Assembly (NCBI GenBank): GCA_947623455.1
Contig: OX392534.1
Span: forward strand, 11,480,001 to 11,544,000
Direction of reading: 5' to 3'
Source: Mimachlamys varia
Taxonomy: Eukaryota > Mollusca > Bivalvia > Pectinida > Pectinidae
DNA: 64,000 nt
How positions within the stretch are numbered: the first letter of the stretch is position 1; each line of letters begins with the position of its first letter. The notes under the pieces were generated by a model. That model was not told the origin of the DNA and searched no databases. It saw nothing but the letters and a program-made list of their open reading frames with translations. The position numbers and the translations under genes were made by a program. Below are positions 60,100-64,000 of this stretch, piece by piece.

Positions 60100-60470
60100 A
60101 TTTTATAAATGGGGTCCTTTCCTAAATAAATGGAGTCCTTCTGTATGTTTTAAATGGGACTCCTGAAAATTAGTCGGGTCCTTTTCAGTTTCAATGCTTG
60201 AAAAAGATATAGGGACCCATATATGAAGTTTGGTCAGGATCCGTTCAGAAATGAAGTTGCAAGAGTGCTGACAAAGATTTTCTATAAATAGTAACGGTGA
60301 CCTTGACCTTGACCTTGGCACCCTAAAACACGAACTCGTTCGAGATATTACCATGCTGGACCCATATAGGAAGTTTGGTCAAAATCCGTTTAAAATGAAG
60401 TCGCAAGAGCGCTGACAAAAAGTGAACATACGTACGTACGAACGAAACTTTCGTCGCGAGGGGATAATAA
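60100..60470. repeat. interspersed repeat with an internal duplication
   Basis: GGGACCCATATATGAAGTTT and GGTCAGGATCCGTTCAGAAA with GCAAGAGTGCTGACAAAGA (60211-60280) recur as GGACCCATATAGGAAGTTTG, GTCAAAATCCGTTTAAAATG and GCAAGAGCGCTGACAAAAA (60358-60422). Between them is GTGACCTTGACCTTGACCTT. Sequences of this kind, from memory, are dispersed in molluscan and other invertebrate genomes. The 83-codon minus frame over it is not a gene. Confidence 0.75.
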
Positions 60471-60479
60471 AATACCATA

Positions 60480-60800
60480 TCAAATCAAATTAGTTTGACT
60501 GATAGATACAATATACCCATACCATACCATATAGATGCTTGATTCTAATAACAATAGTCCCGTATCATACCATTAAATAAAAAAGTGTGACTCCAATAAC
60601 TACAATAAGTGGCAAAGCCAATGCCATTACACTGAATAAGTTCAATAATTACAATAAGCCATACATTAAACAGAATAAGATTGAATCTAATAGATACGAT
60701 CAATTATTGGGTTATTGGGGTTATTGTAGTTTTAATAGTCAAACGACTAATAAAGCTACAATAACCCCATATCATACCATTAAATGAAATAAGTGTGACA
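60480..60800. repeat. degenerate repeats of an ATACCATTAAATAAAA-type unit
   Basis: ATACCATTAAATAAAAAAGT and ATACCATTAAATGAAATAAG, with GTGTGACTCCAATAACTACA and related CAATAATTACAATAAGCC blocks, recur over about 300 bp. Period is unclear, about 55-60 bp. Confidence 0.6.
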
Positions 60801-61145
60801 TATCTACCAAGCCCCTATTTATTACATTTTCACTTCAATTATTGCAAATTTGTCATTTTATAAAGGTGATATAGTTCACTAGTGAACAATATGATTATTT
60901 GTTCTATTTGATCAATCAAAACACTTTATGCTCACAAACAAGCAATGGAAAATGTTCAAGCTGTCCCTCTGGTCAGATGCTGGTTAGCTTTCCGATACAG
61001 AGGCCCATTTTACTGTCCAGAATAATCAGATCTGTACACTTAATACCTATCATTGGGGAACCATTTTCTCGTAAAATACGACGTTTAATTCAACAGCTTC
61101 TTTCCATTTTTCGAAAGCCAGTTGACTATGAAAGTAAGCAAATTA

Positions 61146-61322
61146 CGGTCGAACCTCGTTATCTCGAGCTAGTAAAGGTAACTCGAATACTCGTTTAATT
61201 CGAAGTACTTCGTTGGTCCCGGCCAACCTTACACTTATCATTCGAACTCATTTAACTCGAATATTGGATAACTCGAAGTTTTCCCATTGTCACATCGATT
61301 TCGAGAAAACGAGATTTGACTG
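61146..61322. mobile_element. pogo/Tigger-like MITE
   Basis: CGGTCGAACCTCGTTATCTC follows a TA at 61144-61145. It is inverted at the right end, where CGAGAAAACGAGATTTGACT is followed by G at 61322 (about 20 of 24 matches). The interior is filled with TAACTCGAA/TTCGA words. Termini of the form CAGTNRAACCTCG and TA targets are typical of Tc1/mariner-superfamily pogo elements. The right-hand TA is altered to AA. Confidence 0.75.
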
Positions 61323-61489
61323 AATATCTCTTTGATGAGAGGAAACTGACTCAAACGAAAGACACCGAAAGTTCGATTATGCGATTGACAGAAAATATTA
61401 GAGAAAACCAGGCTCATCTCTGACAGTGAGAGCGATAAATTATCAGTTATAACTGACATAGGTTGTGCTAATATTTTATCATCAGGATA

Positions 61490-61750
61490 AATGGTGACAG
61501 AACAACTCTGCATTTCCTTCGCTCGTCACCATTTTAGATTCTGCGCTTATCAACAACACGAAGTGATACGAGTCGATGATGGTACATTTTTTTTAATATT
61601 ATAATATTGATATGGCATGATGTATTTAAAGTATGAACTTAGATACGTCCTTCATCAAAATAAGTGATTAAAAGAAAATAGTGACAAGTTCCTATTAACA
61701 TATTTGAAGAGAGGCCTATATTTTGTCGCGTAGAGTTTTTAGACTTTATA
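61490..61750 (+). repeat. interspersed repeat family D, copy 2
   Basis: Parallels 44938-45215: AACAACTCTGCATTTCCTTC, CACCATTTTAGATTCTGCGC, ATGATGTATTTAAAGTATGA and GGCCTATATTTTGTCGCGTA. Overall identity is moderate. Confidence 0.6.
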
Positions 61751-61919
61751 GTGTAAAAATATATACACCATGTATTGTCAGCTTTGTGTATCGTTTCGCG
61801 TTCCTGGGTAGAGTTTTGTACTGTAATAAAAAATATAATAAACAGAATATAATAATACTATCTCCAGGAATATCAAACACATTTCACGAGTGTGACAAAT
61901 ATTTTGATATTTTCACGAG

Positions 61920-62030
61920 TGCTCATCCTCTATATCGTACCCCCGGAATGACTGATATTTCCCCGTCCCCTATATCGTACCCCGGGATGAATTATATTTG
62001 TCCCACCCTCTATATCGAACCCCCAGTGTG
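61920..62030. repeat. ~40-bp tandem repeat, 3 copies, intronic
   Basis: CCTCTATATCGTACCCCCGG, CCCCTATATCGTACCCCGGG and CCTCTATATCGAACCCCCAG follow each other, separated by ATGACTGATATTTCCCCGTC-like spacers. They lie just inside the intron that follows the minus-strand exon. Confidence 0.85.
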
Positions 62031-62036
62031 ACTTAC
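62031..62036 (-). other. 5' splice site (donor)
   Basis: On the minus strand the exon ends CGAAAAG and is followed by GTAAGT, a full match to the animal donor consensus. It interrupts a codon after its first base (phase 1). Confidence 0.85.
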
Positions 62037-62466
62037 CTTTTCGATGGGCGTGTCGGTCGTGGTCGCCAACAAGACTTGTTTCTTCCGCTTCCGCTATGGG
62101 TGGGAAGGCTCCGTGTGTAAATACAAACGGTGTCTTACTCTCCCAGACCTTCTGTGGAGAAGTCTTCAGCTGGGGACGAGGGTGACCGTCTATCAGCTTC
62201 ATCTTCTCTGACTCGTACACATCCTTCTCCTTAAATTTGATAATTGACACCAATCTATGCCTCCTCGCCTTGGAAGGGTCCTTTGATTCGATCTTTGTTT
62301 TCGAATGTTGATCACTATCCTCGTGTTGTTTGTCCCTTTTAGACTTTTCTTTCTTTTTCCGTTTCTTTGTCGGTCCTTTTTTAATTCGTTGTGTCCAGGA
62401 CAAATGTTTCGATTCCTCATCCTCTGAAGAAATAGATTCCCACTTTGATGTTGGGAACAAAGGCAT
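62037..62466 (-). CDS. first coding exon of an unidentified, probably nuclear protein
   Basis: 430 bp encoding residues 1-143 plus the first base of codon 144. The ATG (62464-62466) is the first in frame after a stop at 62512-62514 and has A at -3. The protein begins MPLFPTSKWESISSEDEESK: a short acidic Ser/Glu patch (residues 11-19), then a strongly basic tract (about 27-46, including KKRKKKEKSKRDK) that fits a bipartite nuclear localisation signal. A second basic cluster (SKARRHR) follows near 65-71, then a mixed stretch with PQKVWESKTPFVFTHGAFPP. There is no signal peptide or membrane segment. The frame continues 35 codons into the intron to a stop, but the consensus donor and the tandem repeat beyond it argue that the exon ends at 62037. 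I do not recognise the family, and downstream exons were not found. This is the only stretch with a convincing start, composition and splice site. Confidence 0.6.
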
Positions 62467-62680
62467 CGTTGACAGTGGTTTGTATTTACTTTTAACAATT
62501 GTGGAACTTGTTCAATACACAACACCTTTTAGTCTACAAAAGAACCCGCCATGACGAATACCAGTCGATTTGTTTGGAGTATCCTGTCAACGCCCTGTAC
62601 CGGAAACACCCTGTATGGTCCATACTTAAGGTAGACACACGTTGCAACACGTGACGTCACATGCTCATTATTTCCTTATA
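62467..62680 (-). promoter_or_regulatory. putative 5' UTR and promoter with overlapping E-box/CRE
   Basis: Upstream of the minus-strand ATG, the palindromes CACGTG (62648-62653) and TGACGTCA (62652-62659) overlap in CACGTGACGTCAC, about 185 bp before the start codon. A full CRE near a transcription start is common in animal promoters bound by CREB/ATF factors; the E-box would suit bHLH factors. No TATA box was evident. Assignment as the promoter rests only on position. Confidence 0.4.
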
Positions 62681-63741
62681 TTCCATATATGTATGAAACA
62701 ATACATTTAAGCTGTGTAATATTTGCCTATGAATATGGCGATACACTTTACATCCGGGTTTTCCACATTACTGCGTTAATTTACATATGATGTAAACATG
62801 GGGTGAATGCCTCGGGTGAGATTAGCACGTATAAATGAAGGTCTACAGCTTGTTTGTACGAGCTGGTGCCGAGGACCCGATATCCAAACACACAATGACA
62901 GCAACAAGAATCTACTCCGTTAGCCTTGGTAAAGTTAATTTCAAATTCTTTATCGAAATAACTTTCTTGTCAGTGACAAAATTGAGCGTTAAATAACTTC
63001 TCAGCGACTCAAGCGACGCGGTTCTAGAACCGTTTCCAATGTTACAGTATTCAACACGCACCGCAACAGCACACGAAATAGTGTCGTGTAAACAGTGCTC
63101 TACATCAGCTTATACTTAAAGTGCTGGTGTTCTTATACAAGTACTTATCGTAATTATAATACTATACCTTTCTCTCATTTCAAACATTTAGATATAACAA
63201 AAGCATTTCAAAAACATGATTAATGAACATATTGCTCACCATACATGTTTTCTTCGCATGTTAAGCTTCTATAAAAGTGGAATGAATTCGAAAGTGATTT
63301 AATTTGAATATCAGACTCTAGCAATATTGTATTTTACGAGAGTATAGTATGTAGGAGATTTTTCCCTTGTTAGTCTTACCGTCGGTGCCAATGTGTTTGC
63401 GACAGAATCCAATGAAGAAAATAGAAATATTTGTAAATCCAATATTCACGTTATCGTTAAACAAGAACGCTTAGTATAACAGACATCTATCACTTCACAC
63501 TCAATCCTTCACTTGTTTTCAAAATCTGATACGGTTGTCTGTATAACTATTTACACTGTAACTCCGAGACGATACCACACAACTCTGCGCTTCAGTCAAA
63601 CTTGACCCCACCTGACCAGCTAGTTCCGGGGATAGGGCACTCATTGCTGGACAGATGTACAGCCACCGCAGCCGTTCTGATCAATCAGCCCACCCTACTA
63701 CTCCGTGTAGCGTATTAACCCCCGGCTCTATGTGTTTTTAC
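62681..63741. other. no gene or clear repeat seen
   Basis: Unique-looking sequence upstream of the minus-strand exon. It may hold the rest of a 5' UTR or an intergenic region. No ORF of interest. Confidence 0.45.
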
Positions 63742-63835
63742 CATTCACCGCGGACCTGTTCCTTCGGTGCAGACCTGTTCCTTCGGTCCGGAGCTGTTTT
63801 AACATTCACCGCGGACCTGTCCTTTAGGTCCGAAG
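63742..63835. repeat. short GC-rich tandem repeat
   Basis: CATTCACCGCGGACCTGT occurs at about 63743 and 63803, and GACCTGTTCCTTCGGT twice between 63753 and 63788. Roughly three or four imperfect units. The opposed frames at 63655-63876 plus and 63738-63959 minus cross it and are not credible genes. Confidence 0.8.
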
Positions 63836-64000
63836 CGTCTGCCTGTTTCCAGGATAGTATCCGAGGATTGGCGTGATTTATATACTGGAGCGAGAGGTTA
63901 CAGCGTGCGCCTGCTCTCTCGTCATTACAACAAATCATAGCTTTACCGAATCTCCTCAAACCTTCCGAGCAGGCGTGACATAGACCATCCCCGACTCTTA
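63836..64000. other. window end, nothing recognised
   Basis: No feature seen before the sequence stops. Confidence 0.4.

Noticed and set aside
61930..62036. C-terminal 35 codons of the unspliced 178-codon minus ORF
   Set aside because: They lie beyond a consensus GTAAGT donor and within a three-copy tandem repeat, so they are treated as intron.
62199..62525. 108-codon minus ORF in another frame over the exon
   Set aside because: Overlaps the better-supported frame, has no splice-compatible end and reads as a shadow of its basic tract.

Overview
This window looks like gene-poor, repeat-rich DNA from an animal nuclear genome. A marine bivalve mollusc is the likeliest source. That is an inference from the AT-rich background, the many minisatellites, the foldback MITEs with GC-rich termini and several interspersed families that look like common bivalve repeats; it was not checked by search. 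There are no operons, ribosome binding sites or bacterial-style genes, and almost every open reading frame is a chance frame or a product of tandem repetition.

Layout. 1-3.1 kb: a degenerate ~50-bp tandem repeat at the left edge, then a short 24-bp array. 3.1-4.0 kb: an interspersed repeat (called family A here). 5.66-8.67 kb: a 41-bp minisatellite interrupted by a family C repeat. 11.1-16.4 kb: a 31-bp satellite with a homogeneous core of about 140 copies and decayed edges. 19.2 kb: the 3' end of a dead LINE. 21.2-22.1 kb: two copies of a CRE-bearing family B, the second split by another insertion. 24.6-25.0 kb: a complete 407-bp LTR element with no coding capacity (TRIM) whose LTRs carry a tRNA-like pol III promoter. 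25.6 kb: a foldback MITE. 27.1-29.5 kb: a 41-bp and a 20-bp minisatellite. 32.3-36.0 kb: a second family A copy followed by a 54-copy, 45-bp minisatellite whose unit resembles an internal segment of family A. 36.2 kb: a third family B copy with a 25-bp perfect hairpin. 38.6 kb: a second dead LINE fragment. 41.6-44.8 kb: a small minisatellite and two MITEs. 47.5-50.5 kb: a 41-bp minisatellite with a recent ~411-bp duplication. 51-59.4 kb: short arrays, a 639-bp terminal-inverted-repeat element, an 18-bp Thr/Asn/Pro/Ala-coding array and another MITE. 60-64 kb: interspersed repeats, a pogo-like MITE and the one convincing gene piece.

The gene piece is a minus-strand first coding exon (62037-62466). 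It starts at an ATG preceded by an in-frame stop, encodes 143 residues of a basic, probably nuclear protein of unknown family and ends at a consensus AAG|GTAAGT donor. Upstream lies an overlapping E-box/CRE that may belong to its promoter. The rest of that gene would lie to the left, within or beyond this window, and I could not identify further exons.

The most notable element is the TRIM at 24633-25039. It has two 149-bp LTRs, a tRNA-Lys-like primer binding site, a polypurine tract, a 4-bp target duplication and box A/box B promoter elements in each LTR. Next is the evidence that the 45-bp minisatellite grew out of a dispersed element.
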